The translations under genes and the position numbers were made by a program. Source: Candidatus Kapaibacterium sp. (lineage in GTDB: Bacteria; Bacteroidota; Ignavibacteria; Kapaibacteriales; UBA961). From it: 6,212 nt of DNA. This document shows positions 1-5,714 of this stretch, piece by piece. The stretch lies in NCBI GenBank assembly GCA_023259575.1, contig JALRHN010000122.1:1-6212 (forward strand), read 5' to 3'. Under the pieces are notes generated by a model that was not told where the DNA came from, did not search any database, and saw only the letters and a list, made by a program, of their open reading frames with translations. Each line of letters starts with the position of its first letter. The stretch's first letter is position 1.

Positions 1-1
1 C

Positions 2-7
2 AAAGGA
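2..7 (+). promoter_or_regulatory. Ribosome binding site for the first gene
   Basis: AAAGGA lies 8 nt before the ATG at 16. It is a good Shine-Dalgarno match and supports that ATG as the true start, even though the frame stays open to the window edge. Confidence 0.7.
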
Positions 8-15
8 TTATAATT

Positions 16-1056
16 ATGCCTAAACCAGTTCACGATATGGTAGAAAAAATGCTTGCTGATAAATCTTTCTATCCTGATAAATCTAAAGATGACAGAGAAT
101 CAGCTGCTTGGGGTATTGCATATAAACAATACAATAAAAGAAAAAAAAGAAATACTAAATCATATTGGATAATTGATGGCAAGCTAATCAGAACCGCATT
201 AGATGTTAAAGTTCATCAAGCAAAATCGGCAGACAAGTATGGTAATTTTCGTTTAGCAGACAATATTGATCGTAATATTCGCTTTGCATATAATGATGAT
301 GAAGATGAAGATCAAAACTGGCATGCTCAATCAGGTGAATATTGGATTGATGATTATGGAAATGCACATTATGCCGATGGTGATATTGGCGATGTTGGAC
401 ATGAAGAACTGGCTGAACAGGAAATACTTGGCAGATTAGGTTTTGATCCATATGATTTAGATGATGATTCTTATCAAACTCACACTTCATATACTGCAGG
501 TCATTTACTTGATTCATTATATGGAGAACCAGTTTTAGATGATTATTATAAATATTTAATTGATAATGGTTTGACAAAAGAAGATTATGATATTGAATCC
601 TATCTACGTTATTTAAGACATAAAAATAGATCAGCAGAAGAAGATCATGAAGAGTACAATAGACAAACTGAATCATTAATCGCAGGACTCAAAGATCCAA
701 GAAACCATGCAATATTTAATTTTGGTTGGATTAGAGTTGTTAAAAGAGGTTCCACAGTTGATTTAGAACTTGAAAAACTTAATCAAAAAACCTTAAAAAA
801 TATCTCCAGTGCAATAGGAGAAATAACTGGATATGAAGAAAATCCTGACAGACTTAGGTTCAATATAGAAGTATTTAAACCTAGACATATTTCACTCAAT
901 GACATTACTCTGAAAGATATTGAAAGTGGCGCAGTTCAGTCAAAATATCTCCAAGGTATAAGAGAAATGCTACCACCTCAAGTTGCAGAAGAATATTATA
1001 GAAACTTCTTTGGTACTGTAGGCCATCCATATTATAAAGGTAGACAAGGTGATTAA
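16..1056 (+). CDS. Phage-type protein of unknown function, acidic, multi-motif
   Basis: No function is recognised. The 346-residue protein is rich in Asp, Glu and Tyr. Residues 1-47 form a short charged helical segment (AAWGIAYKQY at 30-39, then a KRKKR basic run at 41-45). Residues 60-92 form a helix-turn-helix-like stretch with D73.YG.F..AD82, a pattern I associate with marine phage proteins. An acidic run at 93-99 follows. Residues 109-145 carry W110-I-D-D-Y-G, H129 and LGFDP (141-145). Residues 146-215 are Asp/Tyr-rich and probably a linker or insertion. GWIRV (237-241) begins a C-terminal domain of mixed character. There is no signal peptide or membrane segment. The start is supported by AAAGGA upstream. 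The stop overlaps the next ATG (TAATG), so the two are probably translationally coupled. The downstream protein seems to share the G..H..LGxDP..GxIxV pattern. A virion-associated or assembly role is possible but unproven. Confidence 0.75.
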   Translation: MPKPVHDMVEKMLADKSFYPDKSKDDRESAAWGIAYKQYNKRKKRNTKSYWIIDGKLIRTALDVKVHQAKSADKYGNFRLADNIDRNIRFAYNDDEDEDQNWHAQSGEYWIDDYGNAHYADGDIGDVGHEELAEQEILGRLGFDPYDLDDDSYQTHTSYTAGHLLDSLYGEPVLDDYYKYLIDNGLTKEDYDIESYLRYLRHKNRSAEEDHEEYNRQTESLIAGLKDPRNHAIFNFGWIRVVKRGSTVDLELEKLNQKTLKNISSAIGEITGYEENPDRLRFNIEVFKPRHISLNDITLKDIESGAVQSKYLQGIREMLPPQVAEEYYRNFFGTVGHPYYKGRQGD

Positions 1057-1697
1057 TGAATGCCTTTGTAGGGGCAATTCTAGGTAATATTTTTTTAAAT
1101 GATAGTTTAAATAGGTTTGAATCTGCTAAAAGTTACGAAGATAAATACCTTGAATTGGCAATAAAAACTTCAGATCAATATATAAGCTACAAGTTAATGC
1201 AAGATTTTTATGAAGCTTGTAATAATTTAAAACCAATTACTTATGAAGAGTTTTTATTAGTTGTTGATATTAATAGATACTTAACAACTGCACTAGATGA
1301 ATCTTTTTTAATTAAAAATAAATATAAACAACTAACACCAGATAATCAAAGGTTTGTTGGATTTCTCTTTCCTGACGGCACAACATCACCGATACTTTGC
1401 AGACATTATAAGTTTGAAAGACATATTATAAGTGCTTTGGGTTATGATCCTTCTTTTGTAAGTTATAATGTCAATGTCTTGCCTCAACTTACTGGATCTA
1501 TAAAAGTTTGCCACGAAGACATTACTATTTTTACCAAACCATCAATACATCAAATTAAATGGCTTACAAAATATAAAGCTAAAAATTATCATGTTAATAA
1601 TAAGCTTTTCAAGAACATAGAAAATCCTGAATTGGACTATGAAATAAAGAGACTCCCATACTCTCCAATAAAGTTTGCATTAGATAGACAAGCTTAA
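1056..1697 (+). CDS. Hypothetical protein, possible domain relative of the preceding gene
   Basis: This 213-residue protein is not recognised as any named family. Its ATG overlaps the upstream TAA by one base, and AAGG(T/G)-like purines at 1045-1050 could serve as ribosome binding site, so it is very likely cotranscribed and coupled with the gene before it. Residues 1-90 look helical (YKLMQDFYEACNN at 45-57). The middle has F-P-D-G (105-108), C115-R-H117, then LGYDP (128-132) and GSIKV (147-151). These occur in the same order as W-I-D-D-Y-G, H129, LGFDP and GWIRV in the neighbour, with the neighbour's long acidic linker missing. That suggests a divergent shared domain. The C-terminus (155-213) is basic and Tyr/Lys-rich. 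There is no signal peptide. Residues 1-14 are moderately hydrophobic but too short and polar for a convincing membrane anchor. Function unknown; a phage structural or accessory role is a guess. Confidence 0.7.
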   Translation: MNAFVGAILGNIFLNDSLNRFESAKSYEDKYLELAIKTSDQYISYKLMQDFYEACNNLKPITYEEFLLVVDINRYLTTALDESFLIKNKYKQLTPDNQRFVGFLFPDGTTSPILCRHYKFERHIISALGYDPSFVSYNVNVLPQLTGSIKVCHEDITIFTKPSIHQIKWLTKYKAKNYHVNNKLFKNIENPELDYEIKRLPYSPIKFALDRQA

Positions 1698-1713
1698 TTT
1701 AATTTGTTATAAT
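1685..1713 (+). promoter_or_regulatory. Sigma70-like promoter overlapping the end of the second gene, upstream of the oxygenase
   Basis: TAGACA (1685-1690; 5 of 6 to TTGACA), a 17-nt spacer and a perfect TATAAT (1708-1713) form a near-consensus promoter. The -35 lies inside the last codons of the upstream gene. The oxygenase ATG at 1720 is 6 nt after the -10, so initiation would fall on or beside the A of the ATG. No purine-rich ribosome binding site lies between. A+T richness makes a chance TATAAT easy, but the correctly spaced -35 is less trivial. Confidence 0.5.
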
Positions 1714-1719
1714 ATTCTT

Positions 1720-2496
1720 ATGTTTAATTTTAATAATAACATAGGATTAGCTAAACAATCATGGAACAGTGCTCAGCCTTTTCATCATATTGTTATTGAT
1801 AATTTTCTTCCCGAAGATGTTGCTAATTTAGTTGCAGAGCAATTTCCTGGAGCAGATAGTGATTTTTGGTACGAGTATTCAAATCCACTAGAAATTAAAA
1901 AAGCATGCTCAAATTGGAATGACTTTCCTTCAGAGATTTACAAAGTTTTTATTAATCTTTTTTCAGAATCTGTAGTTGATTATTTGAGTATTTTAACTGA
2001 CACACAATTAACTGGTGATATTGGTCTTCATGGCGGTGGATTACATTGTCATAAACCTGGTGGAAAACTAAATACACATCTAGATTATAATCTTCATCCC
2101 AAGCTCAATATGCAACGAAAGTTAAATATTATTATTTATGTTGCAAAAGATTGGAAAGAAGAATATGGTGGTAATTTAGGTTTATGGGAACATGATGCTG
2201 AAAATAATCAACCAGGAAAATTAGTTGCTTCAATTCCATGTTTATTTAATAGAGCAGTGATTTTTGATACAACTATGAACTCTTGGCATGGTCTTCCTGA
2301 TCCAGTAACCTGTCCAGAAAATATGTCAAGAAACTCCTTAGCAGCATATTATTTATGCCCTGCTCCTGAAGTAACTGAAAATAGAAGTAAAGCTTTGTAT
2401 GCTCCAACCGAAGATCAAAAGGGAGATGAAGCAATTGCAGAGCTTATTAAAAAACGTGCTAGTGTTGTTCATGCTAAAGAGGTTTACAAAAAATGA
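1720..2496 (+). CDS. 2OG-Fe(II) dioxygenase, prolyl-4-hydroxylase-like
   Basis: This 258-residue protein is predicted to be a soluble iron- and 2-oxoglutarate-dependent oxygenase that hydroxylates an unknown substrate. The N-terminus has the family's typical P-F-H-H-I-V-I-D-N-F-L-P entry strand (20-31). The core shows the HxD pair H120-L-D122, a GG-L-LWEHD strand (150-159), the distal iron ligand H190 in WHGLPDP, and R204 in MSRNSL, placed to bind the 2OG carboxylate. All expected catalytic residues are present, so the enzyme should be active. Such enzymes are common accessory genes in marine phages and in surface-glycan clusters. It heads an operon: its TGA overlaps the next ATG (ATGA), and the next two products are glycosyltransferases. 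That context favours modification of a glycan, a glycosylated protein or a lipid, but the substrate cannot be read from sequence. The start is the first usable codon after an in-frame TAG at 1681 and has no Shine-Dalgarno. Confidence 0.9.
   Translation: MFNFNNNIGLAKQSWNSAQPFHHIVIDNFLPEDVANLVAEQFPGADSDFWYEYSNPLEIKKACSNWNDFPSEIYKVFINLFSESVVDYLSILTDTQLTGDIGLHGGGLHCHKPGGKLNTHLDYNLHPKLNMQRKLNIIIYVAKDWKEEYGGNLGLWEHDAENNQPGKLVASIPCLFNRAVIFDTTMNSWHGLPDPVTCPENMSRNSLAAYYLCPAPEVTENRSKALYAPTEDQKGDEAIAELIKKRASVVHAKEVYKK
2477..2482 (+). promoter_or_regulatory. Ribosome binding site for the family-2 glycosyltransferase
   Basis: AAGAGG sits 10 nt before the ATG at 2493, within the 3' end of the oxygenase gene. 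It fits the ATGA start/stop overlap and translation of both genes from one mRNA. Confidence 0.5.
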
Positions 2497-3194
2497 GAGA
2501 ACTTGATGTAATTATGACTGGTTTTACTGGTGATGCTGAAACCAGAGAAATGACGGAAGCTTCGCTAAAGTCATTAAGAGATTCAGAAGGTGGAAAAGAT
2601 TTTAACATCATTTTTCTTGAATCAAACCCAGAAGCAGAGCCATATGAAGATGTTGATGTTTATGTAAAGCCAGGATTTCAATATCACTGTAACAAGTATT
2701 ACAACATTGGTATTTCACATGCTATTTCTGATTACACTGCAATTGTAAATAATGATACTGTTTTTGATGTAAAGTGGTGGTCAAAAATGAAAAAGGCTAT
2801 GGACGATTATAGCTTAGACTCCGCTTCTCCAAGATCTATGATTCAGCAAAATGGTTTGAATCCATCTGTTGAAATGAAGCACAGATACACCCCGATTACT
2901 AAAATTGTTGAAGGGTACCATGTTGCATATACTTTCTGTGGATGGTGCTGGGTAATAAAGAAAGATGTTAGAGAATGGCTTTTTCCAGTTGACGAGCAAT
3001 TTTCATTCTTTTTCAATGATAATGATGTTGCAAAAATTCTTCAACAAAAAGGCTGCAAACATGCTCTGGTTGCAAGTTCAATTGTAAATCATTATGGACA
3101 AAAGTCTCATAAAGTTTTAGCTGCAACTGGCGAATATCATAAGCACACTTTTGGTCTAGAAAAAAACTTCTTGGCTAAATGGGGTAGCTATTAG
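2493..3194 (+). CDS. Glycosyltransferase family 2 (GT-A fold)
   Basis: This 233-residue protein is predicted to transfer a sugar from a nucleotide-sugar donor to a glycan or protein acceptor in the cytoplasm. The order of motifs is that of GT2 enzymes. A first strand at 4-10 (LDVIMTG) is followed by a helix. NIGISHAISDYTAIVNND (71-88) is the NxG....A..dy...lNnD segment, whose N86-N87-D88 stands where the metal-binding DxD is expected. FCGWCWVIKKDV (148-159) matches the usual G..mlirr.v strand. DEQFSFFFNDNDV (167-179) matches the DE.ff...eD.D catalytic segment, and VNHYGQKS (198-205) the terminal H-x-x-x-x-S. It is short, with no membrane segment or extra domain, so it is a bare catalytic unit. 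Rhamnosyltransferase-like GT2 proteins look similar, but donor and acceptor are unknown. Its TAG is followed 2 nt later by the TTG start of the next gene, indicating one operon. Confidence 0.85.
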   Translation: MRELDVIMTGFTGDAETREMTEASLKSLRDSEGGKDFNIIFLESNPEAEPYEDVDVYVKPGFQYHCNKYYNIGISHAISDYTAIVNNDTVFDVKWWSKMKKAMDDYSLDSASPRSMIQQNGLNPSVEMKHRYTPITKIVEGYHVAYTFCGWCWVIKKDVREWLFPVDEQFSFFFNDNDVAKILQQKGCKHALVASSIVNHYGQKSHKVLAATGEYHKHTFGLEKNFLAKWGSY

Positions 3195-3196
3195 AT

Positions 3197-4132
3197 TTGA
3201 ATATTCTTTATGTCTGTAGGAAAGACGACAATGGGTTTATTCATTTGGATTACCTAGATGATTGTCTTCTTACAGGCTTAAAGGAATTATATTCATATCA
3301 AGTAGTGGATGTTAACAAAAAACTTTCAATTTATAAAGATTACCCAGATGAATTAAAATATATTCTTTATGGAAGAGGATATACAGTTACTCAAAACATA
3401 GAACCTCATGCTTGTGATAGAGATGATATCGAAAGCAAAATCAGGAACAAGTTTTATGATTATGTTGTTTATTCAAAGATAGAAAAATGCAATGATTATT
3501 TTGATTTAGTTTATGAACACTACCCTAAAAACAGAATTGCATTATTAGATGGTGGTGATTGGATGAATATACATCCATCAGTGACTTATGATACAATGTT
3601 CTTCAAAAGAGAATGTTTTTTAGGAATGTCAAATGTTAATTACTCAAGATACTTTAATAATATTAAACCAATATCTTTCGCTTATCCAACAAAAAGAGTT
3701 ACCAGAAATAAAAATAAATCCAAATTATTATCAACTATCAACCCGTTAGATCGTAGAACTTATTTTGATGCTGATAATCCTTTAGAATACAAGTTTAAAA
3801 CTGAAAAAGAATATTATGAAGAATATCAATCTTCTAGTTTTGCAATAACTTGTCAAAAAGGAGGGTGGGATTGTATGAGACACTATGAAATAATGGGTAA
3901 TGGATGTTTACCATTATTTCATAGCTTGGAAACTGCACCTCCTGGCACAATATCAATGCTTCCTAGAAGACTATTACTTCAAATTAAAACGATGTGGGAA
4001 AAAAATAGAGATAATTTAGTTGATAATTATGATGAATATTCTGAGAGACTATTTGACCATTTCATCAACAACAATACTACAATTAAACTTGCAGAGTATT
4101 TCATAAAAGAAATGAATGATGCACAAAAATAA
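3197..4132 (+). CDS. GT-B-like glycosyltransferase, paralogue of the facing gene, TTG start
   Basis: This 311-residue protein is probably a GT-B-type glycosyltransferase. It opens with a Rossmann-like first strand (NILYV, 2-6). Conserved blocks follow: DDCLL-GLKELY (21-32), VVDVN (36-40), DYP-EL (48-53), YG-GYTVT (58-65), DR-DIE-KI (74-82) and DYVVY (88-92). The diagnostic part is G223-W-D-C, R228-H-Y-E231, G234-N-G-C-L-P239. It resembles the R..E.l..G..P nucleotide-sugar segment of CgeB-like and exostosin-like transferases, with E231 the expected donor-binding acid. The start is TTG: an in-frame TAG at 3185 leaves no ATG upstream, and the facing paralogue (positions 4158-5063) begins MKILYIG at the equivalent residue. 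The only ribosome-binding candidate is a weak GGGG at 3181-3184, so translation probably depends on coupling to the glycosyltransferase ending 2 nt upstream. The TAA lies in the left arm of the shared terminator. The exact family and sugar are not determinable. Confidence 0.75.
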   Translation: MNILYVCRKDDNGFIHLDYLDDCLLTGLKELYSYQVVDVNKKLSIYKDYPDELKYILYGRGYTVTQNIEPHACDRDDIESKIRNKFYDYVVYSKIEKCNDYFDLVYEHYPKNRIALLDGGDWMNIHPSVTYDTMFFKRECFLGMSNVNYSRYFNNIKPISFAYPTKRVTRNKNKSKLLSTINPLDRRTYFDADNPLEYKFKTEKEYYEEYQSSSFAITCQKGGWDCMRHYEIMGNGCLPLFHSLETAPPGTISMLPRRLLLQIKTMWEKNRDNLVDNYDEYSERLFDHFINNNTTIKLAEYFIKEMNDAQK

Positions 4133-4159
4133 AGCCCTCTTTTGGAGGGCTTTATTTTT
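4125..4159. terminator. Symmetric bidirectional intrinsic terminator
   Basis: AAAAATAAAGCCCTC (4125-4139), the 5-nt loop TTTTG and GAGGGCTTTATTTTT (4145-4159) form a perfect 15-bp inverted repeat. The GCCCTC/GAGGGC core is followed by a T-rich tract on both strands, so the hairpin can stop transcription from either side. The plus-strand TAA (4130-4132) lies within the left arm. The minus-strand TAA (complement of 4158-4160) lies at the right edge. It separates two convergent operons with no spare sequence. Confidence 0.92.
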
Positions 4160-5063
4160 ACTTATATAGTTCTAATTTACTTACAAATCTTTTTGCAACA
4201 GCTTCTGTAGTACAGAACTTTACTACATATTTTTGCAATTCTTCCAAGTAATAATTATATTCTCTCATCAACCACTTTTGATCGTTTACATGCCAGAACA
4301 TAATCTTTGTAAGCAATGCTTTTGGAACATGCATCATAATGTGACGAGGGCATTCATGGATATTTTCAAATAAAGGCATACAACCATTACCCATGATTTC
4401 GTAATGTCTTAAACAATCCCAGCCTGCCTTTGCTTTGGTAATTGCAAATTGAGACTTTTGATAATCTGCATAATAATCTTGCTCATTATTGTAAATGTAT
4501 GTACGTGGATTGCCTGGAATTGATTGAGCCATAAATTGAGTCTTAGGTGTGTCAAATTTTACTTTCTTAGTTGGGAAAGCAAAACCAATAGCAATTATGT
4601 TTCCAAAGTATTGCTCAAACTCCATGTTGTTTTCGTACATTAGTTCTCTCTTGAAATATAATGCACCATGCTTTACAACATGATTAATTTTTGTTTGATC
4701 GTCACCGTCAACAAATGCAATCTTATTCCTGTCGTAATTATCAAGAACAAGCTTTAAATAATCTGTATTTCGCCAAACTGATCCATAAACTACATAATCA
4801 AAATACTTGCTTTTGATTTTATTTTCAATATCAGTTCTGTCAGCATTATCTTCTTCAATGCATCGTGTAACAGTAAAGCCCTTGCCATAATTCTTCGGAA
4901 CTAGCTCTTCTGGATAATCAGTGTAAAGATGTTTTCTTCGGTTAACATCTACAACATCATCCCCATATAGTTCTTTCAAACCAATCAAAAGACAATCATT
5001 TTGGTAATCAACAAGTGGATGTGCTGGTGTTTCAACATCTGTTCCGATATAAAGAATTTTCAT
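4158..5063 (-). CDS. GT-B-like glycosyltransferase, inverted paralogue
   Basis: This 301-residue protein can be aligned by eye with the convergent gene at 3197-4132 over almost its full length, at roughly 40% identity (hand estimate). It starts MKILYIG, a Rossmann-type first strand. It keeps NDCLLIGLKELY (22-33), VVDVN (37-41), DYPEEL (49-54), GFTVT (62-66), ADR-DIE-KI (74-83), DYVVY (89-93), FVDGDD (117-122) and G214-W-D-C, R219-H-Y-E222, G225-N-G-C-M-P230. As in the paralogue, the last block resembles the donor-binding part of CgeB-like or exostosin-like GT-B enzymes. The differences are concentrated at residues 8-18, 94-100, 142-156 and the last 65, so acceptor or donor choice may differ. 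It has its own strong ribosome binding site and a TATAATAT element upstream, and follows another minus-strand gene by 31 nt. Both copies keep every conserved block, so neither looks decayed. Confidence 0.77.
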   Translation of the reverse strand: MKILYIGTDVETPAHPLVDYQNDCLLIGLKELYGDDVVDVNRRKHLYTDYPEELVPKNYGKGFTVTRCIEEDNADRTDIENKIKSKYFDYVVYGSVWRNTDYLKLVLDNYDRNKIAFVDGDDQTKINHVVKHGALYFKRELMYENNMEFEQYFGNIIAIGFAFPTKKVKFDTPKTQFMAQSIPGNPRTYIYNNEQDYYADYQKSQFAITKAKAGWDCLRHYEIMGNGCMPLFENIHECPRHIMMHVPKALLTKIMFWHVNDQKWLMREYNYYLEELQKYVVKFCTTEAVAKRFVSKLELYK

Positions 5064-5069
5064 GTAAAT

Positions 5070-5076
5070 CTTCCTC
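5070..5076 (-). promoter_or_regulatory. Ribosome binding site of the minus-strand GT-B-like gene
   Basis: On the minus strand GAGGAAG lies 6 nt before the ATG at 5063. This is the clearest Shine-Dalgarno in the window and contrasts with the weak site of the plus-strand paralogue. Confidence 0.75.
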
Positions 5077-5080
5077 TAGT

Positions 5081-5111
5081 ATATTATAAAACAATTATTC
5101 AATTTCAGCAA
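5081..5111 (-). promoter_or_regulatory. Candidate promoter for the minus-strand GT-B-like gene
   Basis: On the minus strand TATAATAT runs from 5088 down to 5081, with TTGCTG (5111-5106) 17 nt upstream as a poor -35 (3 of 6). The -10 is perfect and lies in the 31-nt gap between two genes. The same octamer precedes the oxygenase gene. Initiation would give a leader of about a dozen bases that just includes the ribosome binding site. Confidence 0.4.
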
Positions 5112-5643
5112 TGGACCACTTTACATCAACCTCGTAAGCTTGGCAGTGTAAAGCTATTTCACGAAGTAATCTAAGTTGTGCTAAAACATTTCTTTTTTCA
5201 GATTCTTGCAGATTGACAAACTCTGTCTTTTCTTCAACAATTTTCAAAAACTTAAGTGGAAACATTGTGCCAGATTTCTTTAAATCCAACAGTAAGAGCA
5301 ATGATAATATTTCTTGTTCAGGCACTTCTAAACAAAAATAGCTTGTCTCAACATCACAAGCAAATAATTGAATACAGGCAATAATAAAATCGCCATCTTC
5401 TAATAGATATTCCATAACAAAATCATGATCATAATTCTTCACAATTTTATAATCAAAACTATTAAATCTTTCTTCCCATTGATGCAAAGTAAACCTATGA
5501 TCATGACTGCAAACTTCTTGAAGTTTTTTTAAATTTCTTTTATAATTTGCATCTAAATTTTCCATTTGCCCTATCCAAAGAATATGCTCTTTGGGAGTTT
5601 TAGAAATGATTTTAGGTTCGAATTTGAGGACTTTGTATCCCAT
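5095..5643 (-). CDS. Hypothetical protein, unrecognised
   Basis: This 182-residue protein resembles no family I can name. The N-terminal third has a short strand (HILWIGQ, 20-26) and a charged helix (DANYKRNLKKLQEV, 31-44). A mixed middle region includes HDHRFTLHQWEERF (47-60) and YLLEDGDFIIAC (79-90). A leucine-rich helix (EILSLLLLLDLKK, 111-123) follows, then a long charged helix (about 137-167). Five cysteines (45, 90, 96, 104, 167) do not form a zinc-finger pattern. There is no signal peptide; the leucine run is probably a buried helix, not a membrane span. The start is uncertain. ATG at 5643 is preferred; a TTG at 5658 would add five residues (MYNID), and neither has a Shine-Dalgarno. 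TACAAT on the minus strand (5655-5650) ends 6 nt before the ATG. It leads a minus-strand operon with the GT-B-like gene, so it may serve the same process, but that is only neighbourhood. Confidence 0.65.
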   Translation of the reverse strand: MGYKVLKFEPKIISKTPKEHILWIGQMENLDANYKRNLKKLQEVCSHDHRFTLHQWEERFNSFDYKIVKNYDHDFVMEYLLEDGDFIIACIQLFACDVETSYFCLEVPEQEILSLLLLLDLKKSGTMFPLKFLKIVEEKTEFVNLQESEKRNVLAQLRLLREIALHCQAYEVDVKWSIAEIE

Positions 5644-5650
5644 ATCTATA

Positions 5651-5678
5651 TTGTACAAAGGAGAATGACGTTTATAAT
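5651..5678 (+). promoter_or_regulatory. Candidate promoter in the divergent intergenic region
   Basis: TATAAT (5673-5678, within TTTATAATAG) reads toward the gene at 5715. TTGTAC (5651-5656) lies 16 nt upstream as a weak -35. It would give a leader of about 30 nt holding a TAGG ribosome site at 5703-5706. The region 5644-5714 must also hold the start signals of the minus-strand gene. It contains the 8-bp palindrome TTGTACAA (5651-5658), which could be an operator or chance. Confidence 0.35.
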
Positions 5679-5714
5679 AGAATTGTAAAGTAATGTCTTT
5701 TTTAGGTTATATAA

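Noticed and set aside
9..14. TATAAT just before the first gene
   Set aside because: It lies between the ribosome binding site and the ATG, so it cannot be the -10 for a transcript carrying that site. Chance in A+T-rich DNA.
206..676. 156-codon minus-strand open frame, rich in His, Asn and Leu
   Set aside because: It is antisense to the Asp/Tyr/Asn-rich part of the first gene, and its odd composition is the mirror of those codons. It has no supporting start signal or motif.
2814..2999. 61-codon minus-strand open frame
   Set aside because: It lies entirely opposite the family-2 glycosyltransferase catalytic core, with no ribosome binding site or recognisable protein.
3197..4132. Naming the GT-B-like proteins as exostosin or CgeB
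   Set aside because: Only the C-terminal R..E..G..P segment resembles those families. The rest is not diagnostic, so a family name would overstate what the sequence shows.
5657..5688. AAAGGAG followed by ATG at 5665 on the plus strand
   Set aside because: The frame ends after seven codons and the spacing from the purine run to ATG is only 1 nt. It is probably a chance match in the divergent intergenic region.
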